Positions 10,710 to 19,968 of a stretch of 64,000 nucleotides of DNA are shown piece after piece (position 1 is the first letter of the stretch; the number at the start of each line of letters is the position of its first letter). The translations under genes and the position numbers were made by a program. Source of the DNA: Podospora bellae-mahoneyi (lineage: Eukaryota > Ascomycota > Sordariomycetes > Sordariales > Podosporaceae); NCBI RefSeq assembly GCF_035222275.1, contig NC_085886.1, positions 3,038,001 to 3,102,000 of the forward strand. Direction: 5' to 3'. Below the pieces are notes generated by a model. The model ran no database searches, had not been told where the DNA came from, and was given only the letters and a program-made list of their open reading frames with translations.

Positions 10710-11858
10710 ATGGCGGAACCAACAGCCATAATCGGCCCCCCCTTATTGGAGTCATCACTCGAACGTCTCTATCCGCTGAGGGAAATCCTCCAGCGGCTGC
10801 ACCACCGCAACAAGAACCAGCATTTTTCGTCTAGGTGGTGGTCGGCGTTTGATATTTTGAGGAGGAACACGGGGAAACTGATCTCCGAAATCGAGGACTG
10901 TCTGAATTATGCCCCTTCACCACCATCGTCAGGCCAGTTGGCAAAGGGGAAAGGCAAAGGGAAGGGGGAGAAAACGAGGAAGTGGGAGGAGGGGGTGGAG
11001 AGGGTGCTGAAACGGGTGAGGTTCATGAAGGAGGGGGTTGTGGTGAAGGGATGGGTGGGGTTTGGGAGGCTGGTGGGGGATAGGCAGTTTGCGCAGGTTG
11101 GGTTGGGGTTGGTGGGGGTTTTGGGCGGGGTGAGTATGGTGCTTGGAGGGTTGGTGCCTGATATGGATGGGGAGATGGAGGGAATGGAGGGGGTGGAGGG
11201 GGAAAATGAGGGGGTAGAATATGGGGAGGGGGAGGTGGATATAGGGGATGTGATACAGCGGGAGGATTTGGGGGTAAAGGTTCAGAGGGAGGAGGTACTG
11301 CAGAGTGTGGAAGGGGATGTTGATACGGTACAAAAGAGGAAGGTGGTGATGAGAGGGATGGGTGAGGAGGGGGGGGTGGTGAAAAAGAAAAAGAAAATGA
11401 GGGTTGCTGTTGGGGATGAATTCGATGATATTTTTGGCTCTTTTGAGAACCAGAAATACGCCAAGAAAAAGGCAGCCGAAAAGAGAGATACACCATCCAA
11501 CGAGGTTAACTGCCCCAACAACGACAGCGATAACACATCCCAACCATCAAAACCAGTCAGCAAAAAGAAGAAGAAGCCAGACGATGAGTTCGACGACATC
11601 TTTGGTGGCCTAAGTGAGGAGACACCCCCCAAGAAAAAGAAAAAGAAAGCGGCAGGAGACGAGTTTGATGATATTTTTGGTTATTTGGGGGAGGATAAGC
11701 CGGAGAAGAAGAAGAAGAAGAGAGGGGATGAGTTTGATGATATCTTTGGCGGGTTGGGGGGTGAGAAACCAAGGAAGAGGGTTGGTGGGAGTGGAGTGGT
11801 GGAGAAGAAAAAAAAGAAGAAGGGGGATGAGTTTGATGATATTTTTGCTGGATTTTAG
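10710..11858 (+). CDS. RMP1-like RNase MRP protein subunit with EFDDIFG repeats
   Basis: Likely protein subunit of RNase MRP, the nucleolar RNP that cleaves pre-rRNA at site A3. One exon, 382 residues. The start at 10710 has good context (CACAATGGC) and is preferred over an in-frame ATG 57 bases upstream. Residues about 10-60 match the Rmp1 helical core (LYPLREILQRLHHRNKNQH, then SRWWSAFDILRRN). Lys-rich segments and a second hydrophobic helical block follow to about 150, then an acidic Glu/Gly/Met-rich stretch. The C-terminal 150 residues carry five copies of EFDDIFG or EFDDIFA (starting near 236, 292, 317, 340 and 373), each preceded by a Lys run. These alternate basic and acidic/aromatic patches and are probably disordered. 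Coding-strand composition flips between G-rich and C-rich patches within the gene. Family call rests on the N-terminal core. Confidence 0.75.
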   Translation: MAEPTAIIGPPLLESSLERLYPLREILQRLHHRNKNQHFSSRWWSAFDILRRNTGKLISEIEDCLNYAPSPPSSGQLAKGKGKGKGEKTRKWEEGVERVLKRVRFMKEGVVVKGWVGFGRLVGDRQFAQVGLGLVGVLGGVSMVLGGLVPDMDGEMEGMEGVEGENEGVEYGEGEVDIGDVIQREDLGVKVQREEVLQSVEGDVDTVQKRKVVMRGMGEEGGVVKKKKKMRVAVGDEFDDIFGSFENQKYAKKKAAEKRDTPSNEVNCPNNDSDNTSQPSKPVSKKKKKPDDEFDDIFGGLSEETPPKKKKKKAAGDEFDDIFGYLGEDKPEKKKKKRGDEFDDIFGGLGGEKPRKRVGGSGVVEKKKKKKGDEFDDIFAGF

Positions 11859-12944
11859 GAGTGGGTGTGTAGGGAGGGAGAAGGAGGGAGATCGGGAGAC
11901 CGAAGGAAATGATACCCCCAACTGCTGGTTGGATGTAGTTTGTAGCTGACGTCTTGCACTGGGCTTGGTGACTGCATAGTTGGCTGTCTAGATATGTGGT
12001 AATATTAATTGGGTTCGATAGTCGGAAATGATCGAAATCGAGTCTTTCATCCTGTTGATAGCTGTATGATGCTGTCTCGGTCAAAAGCACTGTATTTAGC
12101 TCCACGCCAACATATTGTGAAGGTATGGGCACTAGTGATATTTTACATTTTTGTATATATAGTTGCAAGGTGAGATTATATATAGGAGGTCATTAATAAG
12201 ATTCTATTATGTGATATACTAAGATATAAACCTCGGAGTTTGTTCTTCTTAAATTAATTACTTATATGAGGACGGTAGTAATATAGAATTCTAAAATAAC
12301 AGATTTGAAACTAGATATATGGATGAAAGGATTTTGTAAAGATTATATACTTTCCTTATTCACGTCCTTATCGTTATATTTTACTACGATATTTAGCTTT
12401 TATCACTTAAATCAAACGTATTATGTTTAATTATTATTAACCTCCCCCTTCAAGTTTAAATATTTTATTGACTCTACTCTCCATAAATAATGAAAATACT
12501 ACCTATCATTATTACTAAATTCCCTTATATCTCACAATCGCATATCTAACATAAAGTTTACATCCTTGATAGTCGTTAATATATAGATAAGTATTTATTT
12601 TCCAAAGCCAATTGAGCTTATTACCCATCTTTTTAAAGCCTTGCAACTATCTTTAAAGGCCCTGTAGCTACCTTGTAGGGCCTATCAATAATATTCAAGG
12701 CCTACTCACTATCTTTAGAGGTATACTAGCTATCTTTAAAAGCCTTTATTCCTGTCGGTGATCTCTACTTCATGTTATTTTTTCTAGAAACGTAACAGCT
12801 TTAAAGGCCCATCCAGTCCCCAATTGGCATAGCACCCCACCCAATCAGTCCTCTAACGCTGGACGCTAAGTAGCCAGGTTCGACGATTCAGCTGGAAATT
12901 ACTCGGACGTGGTTAACATACACCCCTCTGACAAACCACGAAAA
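11859..12944. other. AT-rich patch, probable decayed repeat DNA
   Basis: From about 12150 to 12780 the DNA is strongly AT-rich with many TpA steps, no long frame and no recognisable element ends. It resembles old RIP-mutated repeat sequence, but no parent family can be named. It ends in the first array of the ~21-bp repeat. The part before 12150 is the 3' spacer of the RMP1-like gene. Confidence 0.45.
12646..12748 (+). repeat. ~21-bp tandem repeat, array A
   Basis: Five degenerate units starting at 12646, 12666, 12687, 12708 and 12728. The consensus is close to ACTATCTTTAAAGGCCTNT; the best units begin RCTATCTTTA. The same unit recurs in arrays at 16713-16776 (reverse), 17111-17235 and 45882-45982. 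Confidence 0.8.
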
Positions 12945-13109
12945 CTACTCCCAATCATAAAAACTTCCCTCATCACCCCCGTTGTGATCATCATCGTTGG
13001 TGTCCGAGGTAAGGTCATCATCATCCCTCGTCATCTCCTCCCAATCTTCGTCCTCATTCTCCTCCTCCACCACCACCTCCTCCTTCCTCTCCTCCCCGGC
13101 CGGAGGGGC
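12945..13109 (-). CDS. Candidate acidic C-terminal exon (left arm of the inverted duplication)
   Basis: Unrecognised. The minus strand is open for 54 codons between a TAA at 13110-13112 and a TAG at 12945-12947. It opens next to a splice-acceptor-like GCTAAG. The predicted peptide is strikingly acidic (for example EEENEDEDWEEM and NDDDHNGGDEG) and ends SFYDWE, which looks like a genuine protein tail rather than noise. It lies downstream, in minus orientation, of the left arm of the 13-16 kb inverted duplication. No upstream exons can be joined with confidence. Confidence 0.25.
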   Translation of the reverse strand, partial: APPAGEERKEEVVVEEENEDEDWEEMTRDDDDLTSDTNDDDHNGGDEGSFYDWE

Positions 13110-13379
13110 TTAGCGGCGGGCAAGTCGGCCTCGGATGATTCTGTCATCACAAAAAAGTCAGTCCACCAGTCAGATTCACACAGCAGGAATACAACAATCA
13201 ACTGACGATGGGAGCGGCGAGTTCCAGCCACATTTTTCTTTTGCTTTTTTTTTTTTTAAAAAAAAAGGAGGGCGTGAGGGAGCGGGCGAGGGGCGCGAGG
13301 GAGCGAGACTGAAGAAGTAGCAGGAAAGGAGTCAGGGCTTGCGGGTGCCGGGGAAGAGGGCCTGCGAGTGCGAGTAATG

Positions 13380-14245
13380 GTTGGCGGGCGGTGGTAGTCA
13401 TGGCCTGCTGGCGGTGCTGTTGCTACTATTGCTATTATTGTCGAGGTTAAAAGAGGGGAGAGAAGAGAAGAGAAGAGAAGAGACGAGAAGAGAAGAGCTG
13501 GAGGAGATAGAGGGATTGAATACATATTAGCTGGGCGGCGCTAGAAACGTCATACTCAAAAGAGGGAAACAGCATCAACCGGGACCGATGAGAAAGTATG
13601 AGTGGTAAAGGAACAGACCAATGGGAGGAGGTACGTATACCAAGCACGGGGTGGGAGACGACCGTCAATGATTGGGTGGTTTTGACGTTGGGAAGTTGGA
13701 AGGCTGGAAGGCTCGCGACGAAGGCAACGCTAACATTGAGGTACGACGGGGGGTTGGACTGCTCAAGTATATCGCTCTTATCTTGGGAGGGCGCACACCA
13801 AGACCCCACAGGCATATCCATCTCTATGCAAGTTCCGACTTATGGTATCGACCGACCAAGCGACAATCCGATGTGGGGAAGTAGTGTTGATGTTCGGGTG
13901 GTTTCGACCTTCAGAAATTGAAAACGCTCGCGATGAAGGTAATGACAATATCGAGGTACGAAGGGAAGGGGACTGGAGTTTCCAGGATATCGTTCTTGAC
14001 TTCGAGTAACGGACAGGCCGTGCGAAAAGAGACATTGGTTATCTGGAGCTGTAGCAGCTTAATGTGCCAGCGGATAGACATGTCGTACCTGACATTGAGT
14101 AGCAGGATGTGCGATGAGGGAGCGCTAGGTGCATATTGTGGTAGCTGGCTGGTGTAAATAGCCTGCGACGAGGTCTAGGATGCACGAGTCTTGCCGAGGT
14201 TCGCATGCGCAAGCATCCAAAATGCAATGTCAGAAAGAACACGAC
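13380..14245 (-). repeat. Left arm of a diverged inverted duplication
   Basis: Read on the minus strand, this arm matches the plus strand of 14710-15530 in the same order. Shared landmarks are GCGCATGCG followed by AACCTCGGCA; TCAGGTACGACA; an ACTCGAA block; AACCACCCRA; AGAGATGGATRT; AAGAACGATATC or a variant; CCTTCGTCG; ATGACGTTTC; and a CTCTTCTCTT tract. Divergence is considerable, roughly a quarter or more of positions by eye, with small gaps. Within this arm a sub-unit of about 215 bases (AACGTCAAAACCACCCAA to CCTTCGTCGCGAG) occurs twice in tandem. Confidence 0.7.
13455..13497. repeat. (GAGAA)n purine tract
   Basis: A short purine-only tract of GAGAA and GAAGA units. Its complement, CTCTTCTCTT, is matched at the corresponding place in the right arm of the inverted duplication near 15485-15510, where it would serve as the polypyrimidine part of an intron. 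Confidence 0.75.
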
Positions 14246-14709
14246 TCTAGTGACCGCCAGAGAAGGGACAGGCTGACTGACAGTGACTGACAGCGCAAGG
14301 ATTCAGATGGTGAGGGCTCTTAAATGTCCCCCTGAAAGTAAACAAACCCCTTCCATCTTGACCAAATGGTTGCCACGGTTACCCCTGAATCTGAGGAGAC
14401 ATGAATAAAGAAAGCGATGATCAATTGGAGTTTGGTGCAACCGAGTAAGATGATCCTTTGAAATTATGACTCTTGCCTACCTTCCAGCCTGTGACAAAAA
14501 ATACGTACACCTTCCTCGCCGCAATCTTCGATGTGCCGCATTGATCTACCGACGCGGCTGACTTCCATGGGACCGCGTGTCTGGGTTTGGAAAAGCAGAA
14601 GGCACGAGATAATTTGTCTATCCAGGTTGCAAAGAGACTGCTCAACCAGCTACTTAGCCACTTAGCTCTTTCATCATGGTTGTCTATACCGCATTCTTTC
14701 CACAGTTGG
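14246..14709. other. Centre of the inverted duplication
   Basis: Roughly 460 bases separate the two arms. It contains short direct repeats (CAGGCTGACTGACAGTGACTGACAG near 14269-14293) and no gene that I can support. If both arms carry transcribed genes, this is the shared head-to-head upstream region. Confidence 0.4.
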
Positions 14710-15530
14710 GTCCAACGTGTCGCGCATGCGCAACCTCGGCAGAACTTGTCCATCCCAGACCACGTCGTGAATGCGACTTACATCAACCAACCAACCATCT
14801 TCCATCAGGCGCATCTGGGTCAGGTACGATACTTTTTTGAAAGAACCCAGCTTTGCATGTTTTCAACGGCCCAAGCATCCTTCAGTTTGTTCTTCCCATT
14901 GTCAAGAGTCGCGCCACTTAATTTCAGGTACGACACCTCTATCACCTGTCGCCAATGAAGCTGAGCTCTGCGTCAGCTGTCACATATTGCTCACCCACGA
15001 TCTCCATATTCCACGGCCAATCCGTTGCTCAAAGCCAGGACGTATCTCTTAAATCTACAAGCCCCATCCTTTACTCGAAACGCCTCCCTTCGTGTTCGAT
15101 GTCGTCGCTGCCCCCTCGTAAGCCTCTATCGCTTCCTAACGTCAAAGCCACCCAACCACGGACACTCTTCAACACCGTACTGGCGATCAGTCCATAAGGT
15201 AAGCAGAAAGCTGCGTAGAGATGGATGTAGAAATGGTTCTTGGTATGCGTCCAGCCAAGTCAAGAACGATATCCTCGACAGCCCTGGCCCCCCTCCGTGT
15301 TATATTTCGCCGTTTCCTTCGTCGTGAATCACCGCAACCACCAACATCTCGACACTTCCCCTACTGTGTCAGTAATCTCCTTCTACCCTGTACCTTCTCG
15401 ATTATCCTTCGTTGTCTTCGAAATGACGTTTCGTACACTACAGCTGGTACGTGTTGAATCTCCCCAGCTCTTCCAGTTTTTTTTTCTCTTCTCCTCTCTT
15501 CTCTCTTTAGACACGAGGTCTCAGCAACCA
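14710..15530 (+). repeat. Right arm of a diverged inverted duplication
   Basis: Plus-strand partner of 13380-14245, with the same ordered landmarks. It leads into ATGACGTTTC at about 15422, a GTACGT donor-like site, a long pyrimidine tract and a TTTAG acceptor-like site at about 15511, as an intron would. Downstream the arms stay similar only in character (Gln/Ala/Pro-coding low complexity), not in readable sequence. Confidence 0.7.
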
Positions 15531-15732
15531 GAACTCCCAACCCAGCCCAGCCGCACCCCCAGCAGCAGCAGCAACCACAACAACAACCACAGCAGCAGCA
15601 GCAACAACCAGCAGTGGCTTCGTCCCCTCTCTCCTCTCCCCCAGACTCCCCACTCTCTTCTCCCCCGGCTTCCCCGGTCCTTCTCCGGCCTCTCCCCCGG
15701 TCTCTCTTTTGGTCTCTCCCCCGGTCCCTCCT

Positions 15733-15812
15733 CCGGCCTCTCCAGTCCTTCCTCCGGCCTCTCCAGTCCTTCCTCCGGCCTCTCCAGTCCTTCCTCCGGC
15801 CTCTCCACTAAC
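15733..15812 (+). repeat. 21-bp coding minisatellite
   Basis: Between three and four nearly identical 21-base units of the form CTCCGGCCTCTCCAGTCCTT plus C. In one plus-strand frame each unit encodes PPASPVL. It lies inside the low-complexity region downstream of the right duplication arm; the unit is unrelated to the dispersed ~21-bp ACTATCTTT repeat. Confidence 0.85.
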
Positions 15813-16234
15813 CCCTCCGCCAGCCACGGTCGGCCCCAGCCCCCCCCGCTGCCGCCAGCCTGCCCCGGGCGGTTACCTCAGTGGAGCGCGCCCGCCGCAA
15901 CGCGCAAAACGCGGCAGCATTTGCTGCTCTTCGGGCCACCCTCCCTCCCCCCAGCCGCCAGTCGGCAGCACTGGCGTCCCTTGTAAGTCCCTTTCTGTGT
16001 TTTTTTCTCTTTTTTTATTCTTTTTTATTCTTTTTTTTCCCTCTTTCTTTTTCTCTTTCTTTCATTCTCTACCTTTTTTCTTTCGGTTAATAAATAAAGC
16101 TAACTTTTGGGGGTTATTTATAGTTATCAGGCTCACTGCCCAGCAAGGGCCTTTCTGTTTCGGTCCGGAGCAGACCAAGAAGAGGAAGTGGTGGAGGAGG
16201 GATGATGAGGAAGAATGTTGTGGCCTTCCCGTAG
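15812..16234 (+). CDS. Candidate two-exon gene end (right arm side)
   Basis: Unrecognised. The plus strand is open from 15812 to a good GTAAGT donor at 15983. An intron with a canonical branch site (GCTAAC near 16099-16104) ends at ATAG 16123, and the frame continues to a TAG at 16232-16234. The first exon encodes an Ala/Pro-rich lead followed by an amphipathic Ala/Arg block (VERARRNAQNAAAFAALRA), the second a basic, Gly/Arg-rich tail (RSRPRRGSGGGG). The upstream frame is closed by a TAA at 15809-15811, so an earlier exon would have to splice in. The block could equally be a remnant. Low confidence, but donor, branch and acceptor agree in phase. Confidence 0.3.
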
Positions 16235-16712
16235 GGGGGTCCTTGGAAGTGGCTTGCGGCGTAGACAGCGGAGACGCACGAGGGTGAGCTTTGCTGGGAG
16301 AGTCTCTGGCAGAGGAGGATGCGGAGTAACTCGAAAGAGCTGGTTTCACTATAGGAAAGTAGCTGGGAGGGTCACCGGGCATACTCTGCTGCCGTAGAAA
16401 TGAAGGAAATGCAGACGGAATGAATAATACAATATAAAAGAAAAAAAGGGGGTGATGGGGGGTTGCTGGGGTGATTGGGGTGGTTTTTGTTTTTTTGTTT
16501 TTTGTTTTAGGACCTGGTTTCTTTTTGGTTGTTTTTTGAGAGGGGTTTTATAGGTAGTTGGAGGTTGGTTGGACTGGGCCTTGGGCCATGAATTAAGTTT
16601 TTGTTTAGTTTTGATTATGCTCTAATCTCTGAAATTTGGTAATGCTTACCTGCGGGACATCGATGGTGGTAAATGCCTTCCTATTTAAAAGAATAAGTTA
16701 CTCAACGTTTGC

Positions 16713-16776
16713 AATCTTTGAAAGATAGTTATAAGGTCTTGACAATATAGATGGAAGGGTTTTTAAATATAGCTGA
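16713..16776 (-). repeat. ~21-bp tandem repeat, array D (reverse)
   Basis: On the minus strand three degenerate units can be read (GCTATATTTAAAAACC..., ATCTATATTGTCAAG..., ACTATCTTTCAAAG...). This is the same unit as array B about 350 bases away but in the opposite direction, so A, B and D lie within a 4.6-kb accessory tract. Confidence 0.55.
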
Positions 16777-17110
16777 GGGGTGTTTAGTGGAGGGGCAAGG
16801 GGGGAGAATACAGGGAGGGTATGTCTTTCTGTGACTGGCGGGGGGTGGTGTTTGGGGTTTGTTCTTAATTGCTTTTCATGGAATCTTCTCTCGGGTTGTT
16901 TTTTTCATGTTACAGAAGGAAGGGGCTGCGTGGTTTGTGGGCATGCGGTTCTGAATTGATGTTTGTGCAAAGGCGCCCCTAGCCCACGAATAATCGGTCC
17001 TGCAAGTCAGCAAATGTATAATACCCGTTAAATTATGCCTTTTAAGATAATATATAAATAGCCATCAACTATCTTTAAAAGTGTAATTATTATTTTTCCA
17101 TGGGCGTTTA

Positions 17111-17235
17111 ATTGTTTTTAAGGAGTTTTAACTATCTTTCAAGGGGTCTTGATTATCTTCTGGGGGATCTTGACTGTCTTTTACAGTATTTTAACTATCT
17201 TTTAAGGTATCTTGGCTATCTTTTATAGTTAATTC
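17111..17235 (+). repeat. ~21-bp tandem repeat, array B
   Basis: Six units starting at 17111, 17131, 17152, 17173, 17194 and 17215, the last five exactly 21 bases apart. Consensus is close to ACTATCTTTTAAGGTATCTT. An isolated extra unit (ACTATCTTTAAAAG) sits at 17068. This is the most regular of the four arrays. Confidence 0.85.
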
Positions 17236-17302
17236 AACTTACTTTACAGTAATAGTACTTCCATCAATAGATAAAAGTGCCACAAACCCCCGAATTTGGG
17301 TT

Positions 17303-19000
17303 TTAACACAACTCCCTATCCCGAAAGCGTGAGTGTAACTCGCTGATGAGCTGAAATTTGGACACTCCGCTTAGAATGTCCTTCCTGAGAAAAAGCCAGG
17401 GGACCACAGCCACATGGAGGCAGGATAGTTGGTAGGGCCGTTCCAGTCCTACACCGACTAAAGGCTTTCTCTTAACTTTAAGCTGGTGGCCGGTATGCGA
17501 CGTTATAACCTGCCACCTTTGAATCAAATCCGGGCTCAGCACGAGCTCCTTTTCGGCTGGCCAAGTGCTAGACCACGTTACTATCGGTCCATCCCTCTCG
17601 TTGAAGGTGTAGCGAAAAATACAGGCATGTCCCTTTTCTTCGGTCCACTCCCCGCTATTTCCAATCTCGAGTATCTTCAACTTTGGCATCCAGCTGACCG
17701 CTTGCATGGGTAGTTTAAGGAACCTGTTATTGTGCTATTGAGTTTCTCAGGATGAAGTTCGGCTGTGGTCAGCGCGAGGCGACGGAAATTGGGCCACTGA
17801 GGGGACAGTTTTGGTCTATACCGAAGTTTAGGGGGGTTTTCAAAGAAAACCTCCGCTTCTATATATCAAGGACCGGCCAGAACTTCAAGTTCGCGGCTTG
17901 CTTTGTTGAGAACGCGGCCTAGGGCTAATCTTGATGGCCTTGTGAAACTTTCATGTCGTCGGTCAAAATCTTTGAATATACTGAGCCGCCTAAGCGTACT
18001 CGGGAAACCAGTCTTAACAAGCTTTTTGAGCTCTGAAAATAACACCGGATTAGTTTCGGCCTTTTTACATATATAATTAATGTAGAAGAAGAAGAAGAAG
18101 AAGAAGAAGAAGAAGAAGAAGAAGAAGAAGAAGAAGAAGAAGAAGAAGAAGAAGAAGAAGAAGAAGAAGAAGAAGAAGAAGAAGAAGAAGAAGACCCCTA
18201 AGATAGCCCGAGAGTGGCCCTGCCCAGAATGAGAAGACCAAAAAAAAAAGGCGGGAATGGTTTGATACAATACAACATACCTTTTTAATAATTGGAAGAT
18301 AATGACGTTAACGGACGCTTGAACTCACTCCGCATATCTTCCAAACAGACAAAACTTTCTGTGATGACTTTACTGACAACATTTGAAGATAGCTTTCGGT
18401 GACACTGCCGCCGAAAAGCGAGGCCAGTCACAATCTCGATCCTCGGGAATGTCTTGCGTTTGCGACGGGTTCCATGACGGGGAACAATCCTGTAGTTGAG
18501 GTCCAACAACTTTCCACACAGCCGTAGTATTGCCCCATCAGGACAATCCAAGTATCTCAGCGCACCGTTACGAATGCAATGTGTCTCATCAGTGTTATGC
18601 TTAATGGAAAACTAGCTGTCAACAAAACCGAACCAGTCGCCAAATCGTTCCTTGAGCCGCTTCCCTGGGGAAACGGATTGTAAGGATGACATTCCCGCAG
18701 AGAAAATAGGTGCTGAAACCAGTGTTGGGAATCACTTGGTGACTGTATGCTGATCTCCAAGCTCATGCCTTTCGGTACCTGGTCGTGGTCGAGCGCATCT
18801 TTCCTCTCCCACCGCGATAGGATATCCAGCAATAACAGCAGAGCTCTGGTCATGACGGCATTGTTGGTGGCTACGGGGATAGCACCCTCTAGCAAGGAGC
18901 ACGAACTGCAATCATATGTTGGGTAACAGAATTCGAAGCCAAAGACCACAAACATAGTTCAGCCTGTAAATATTTCGGCCAGCCATAATGCAATGGTGTA
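17303..19000 (-). pseudogene. DUF6546 (F-box-associated) gene copy 1, decayed
   Basis: Function unknown; fungal DUF6546 proteins start with an F-box-like LPxEIR segment and are many-copy accessory genes. Pieces in family order can be read in different minus-strand frames: RNIYRLN...LWLRILLP (about 18920-18990), LLLLLDILSRWERKDAL (about 18790-18860), RIEIVTGLAFRRQCHRKL (about 18385-18440), STLRRLSIFKDFDRR (about 17955-18000), FRRLALTTAELHPEKL (about 17745-17795) and MPKLKILEIG...ACIFRYTF...TWSSTWP (about 17550-17700). At least four changes of frame separate them, and a 110-base (GAA)n tract lies in the middle. No F-box start matching copy 2 is found beyond 19000, so the N terminus is lost or replaced. 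A paralogue lies at 26140-27770 on the same strand. Confidence 0.7.
18085..18194. repeat. (GAA)n trinucleotide expansion of about 36 units
   Basis: An almost pure GAA tract of 110 bases on the plus strand (TTC on the minus strand). It sits inside the decayed DUF6546 copy 1, between recognisable coding blocks, and has no counterpart in copy 2. Long GAA runs can form triplex DNA and are length-variable. Confidence 0.95.
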
Positions 19001-19968
19001 TGCCGGCTCTTTTGAGGCTACGGCAAGGCCCAGGTTGTTTGTGATCGAAAGGGAGGGAGGGGGCTTGCTCTGCCGTATGCAGGTACAAAAGCTTTCCTTT
19101 TCTCTCCGCCCTTGGGCTGCGATGTCTTGCAAATGGGAAAAACGCATAGCCAAGGGATGAAACGAAACAGACCACCTTGAAACGAGGGCAACTGATCGGG
19201 ACCAGCCACTCGGCATCGACACGCAGAAAGCTTTGAATCCTCATGTCTTATGAAGAGTCTATGGTGGATTGGTCCATGATGGAGTCACCAGCAAAGAAAG
19301 TCGTCACAATAGTAGTGTGAATATTCCCCAATCTATTTGTTAAGTCCCTATGCCTACCCTGAAGTAGGCTATGTACACAAAGAAGTTAGGTATTAAAAAT
19401 GTGTGTTGCCACCCAGTCACTCCCACCACTCCTGATCCGGCCGACCAATCAAACCCCTCCCCCCCTTTCCAAGCTATCACGCCCCCAAACCTTTTCCTTT
19501 TTGTAAAAAAGAAGATCCGGGTCTAGGGGTATCAGCTTCGCCTTGGCCCTGCGTTTGCGTCTGCTTGCACCACACCGCATCGAATGGTAGAAAAGTCAAA
19601 AAAGCCAAAAGAACTCCGATAAGCCGACCCCTTTTCCGCGCAGTGAAGTGCAGTGTGTCGTATGTCCGATCCGATCCGATCCCATGTGTACCTCCTAGGC
19701 AGAATGTGCTCCGTATGTGTGTGCGTGGTGCGCCCTGTATGCGCCTATGTGGTGTGGTGTGTCCAGTGTATCCGGTATGTTCTCTTCGCTGTTCGCGCAA
19801 GTGGTATCTCAAAAAGGAAGAAATCAACAGCCCTGGTGAGCTGAGTCGAGCAAAAAGGTGCTTCGCTTGGAAACCATTGTGAAGTGAAGAAAAGAACCAA
19901 ACAGCTCCTCAATCAAAGGATCGATAAGAATGTCAAGCCGAAAACAGAAAATCCCAGTTGCCGAAAGC
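19001..19968. other. Spacer without a supported gene
   Basis: Open frames on both strands in 19000-19250 have no family resemblance. A GTGTGTGCGTGGTGCG-like low-complexity stretch lies near 19715-19770. The right part is the 3' flank of the GPI-protein gene. Confidence 0.45.

Larger units (their letters stand above)
16288..17302. other. G/T-rich and AT-rich spacer with repeat arrays
   Basis: No gene seen. Bases 16440-16520 are very G/T-rich with several GGG runs that could form a quadruplex. From 16700 to 17240 the sequence becomes AT-rich and carries two arrays of the dispersed ~21-bp repeat in opposite orientation. Confidence 0.5.

Noticed and set aside
12150-12780. A nameable transposon in the AT-rich patch
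   Set aside because: No terminal repeats, target-site duplication or transposase or reverse-transcriptase motif can be read, so only an AT-rich, possibly RIP-mutated patch is reported.
17866-18270. Long minus-strand frame with a run of about 40 Phe
   Set aside because: The Phe run is only the translation of the (GAA)n tract. The ends of the frame belong to DUF6546 copy 1, which is described as a decayed gene.
18000-18300. CRISPR-like or satellite array
   Set aside because: The tract is a simple trinucleotide repeat without spacers; CRISPR arrays are not expected in fungal nuclear DNA and none was seen.
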